Source: an uncultured Lachnospiraceae bacterium (GTDB lineage Bacteria > Bacillota > Clostridia > Lachnospirales > Lachnospiraceae). From it: a DNA stretch of 64,000 nt. The notes under the pieces were generated by a model that was not told the origin of the DNA, did no database searches, and saw only the letters and a program-made list of their open reading frames with translations. Shown in pieces: positions 63,966 through 64,000 of the stretch. Position 1 is the first letter of the stretch; each line of letters opens with the position of its first letter. The position numbers were made by a program, and so were the translations under genes. The DNA lies in the NCBI GenBank assembly GCA_947178125.1, contig CAMWXB010000007.1:34367-98366 (forward strand), in the 5' to 3' direction.

Positions 63966-64000
63966 CCGCCTCCGTCCGGCCAGTGCTCCGTACAGTTCCT
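63966..64000. repeat. Family 1 palindromic element, left arm (cut by window end)
   Basis: The last 35 bases are GC-rich like the other left arms and end in CAGTTCCT, matching the arm-core junction of copy 1 (TAGTTCCTTTGG). The right arm is outside the window, so this is a prediction: bases after 64000 should read into the conserved core. Confidence 0.55.

Noticed and set aside
63951..64000. Start of gatA directly after gatC
   Set aside because: The ATG near 63960 leads into Pro/Ser-rich residues unlike GatA; the bases fit a family 1 arm better.

Overview
The window looks like a chromosome segment from an anaerobic Clostridia bacterium, most likely Lachnospiraceae. Supporting signs are Gram-positive ribosome binding sites throughout, a T-box leader, a yybP-ykoY manganese riboswitch, the dapF/dapL lysine route, a DUF3796 membrane protein, glnA followed by an ANTAR-domain regulator, and several two-component/ABC-transporter cassettes. 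The genus is not identified. No rRNA, tRNA, prophage, complete insertion sequence or CRISPR array was seen.

Layout. 1-1044 is the end of a membrane glycosyltransferase-like gene. 1146-5523 holds an unknown coiled-coil protein and a response regulator, ABC ATPase, ABC permease and histidine kinase. 5620-9007 carries a PIN/NYN-like protein, a LysM lipoprotein, a beta-propeller-like membrane protein and a Uma2 protein. 9340-12811 has a glycosyltransferase, a histidine phosphatase, HisC and a small export protein. 12813-23148 holds an anchored GH20 enzyme, a methyltransferase, Hsp33, NAD synthetase and a GH2 enzyme. 23372-27939 covers glutamine synthetase, its ANTAR regulator, DapF and DapL. 28009-30911 has a lipoprotein, an ECF sigma factor, its probable anti-sigma partner and a small protein. 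31048-37350 holds a PD-(D/E)XK protein and a second TCS/ABC cassette. 37404-42222 has a MocR regulator, an EAL protein, an aminotransferase and riboswitch-controlled MntP. 42712-50415 holds an ATPase with a nuclease-like domain, an XRE/DUF3796 pair, and a BceAB-type transporter with a NarL-type TCS. 50688-60701 has a second ATPase-nuclease, a flavin-type protein, a PadR pair, two duplicated VWA lipoproteins, and a TPM/zinc-ribbon pair. 61349-63951 is a T-box-controlled aspS-gatC operon.

The most unusual content lies between genes. Three families of dispersed structured elements recur. Family 1 has a conserved core of about 105 nt inside long inverted arms that differ in sequence from copy to copy yet stay self-complementary (7840, 23168, 25497, and a cut-off copy at 63966). 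Family 2 is a multi-stem element abutting gene ends, often supplying the stop codon, with compensatory changes in its stems (10348, 32873, 44318). Family 3 is a structured leader ending in a ribosome binding site (31944, 50594). A shared spacer resembling ATGGTYATTAAA sits between ribosome binding site and start codon of many unrelated genes. Together these suggest an undescribed set of structured repeats marking gene boundaries in this lineage.

Several starts were moved downstream of the longest open frame, because the longer versions run into repeats or lack a usable ribosome binding site. All functional calls come from reading motifs by eye; no database search was possible.
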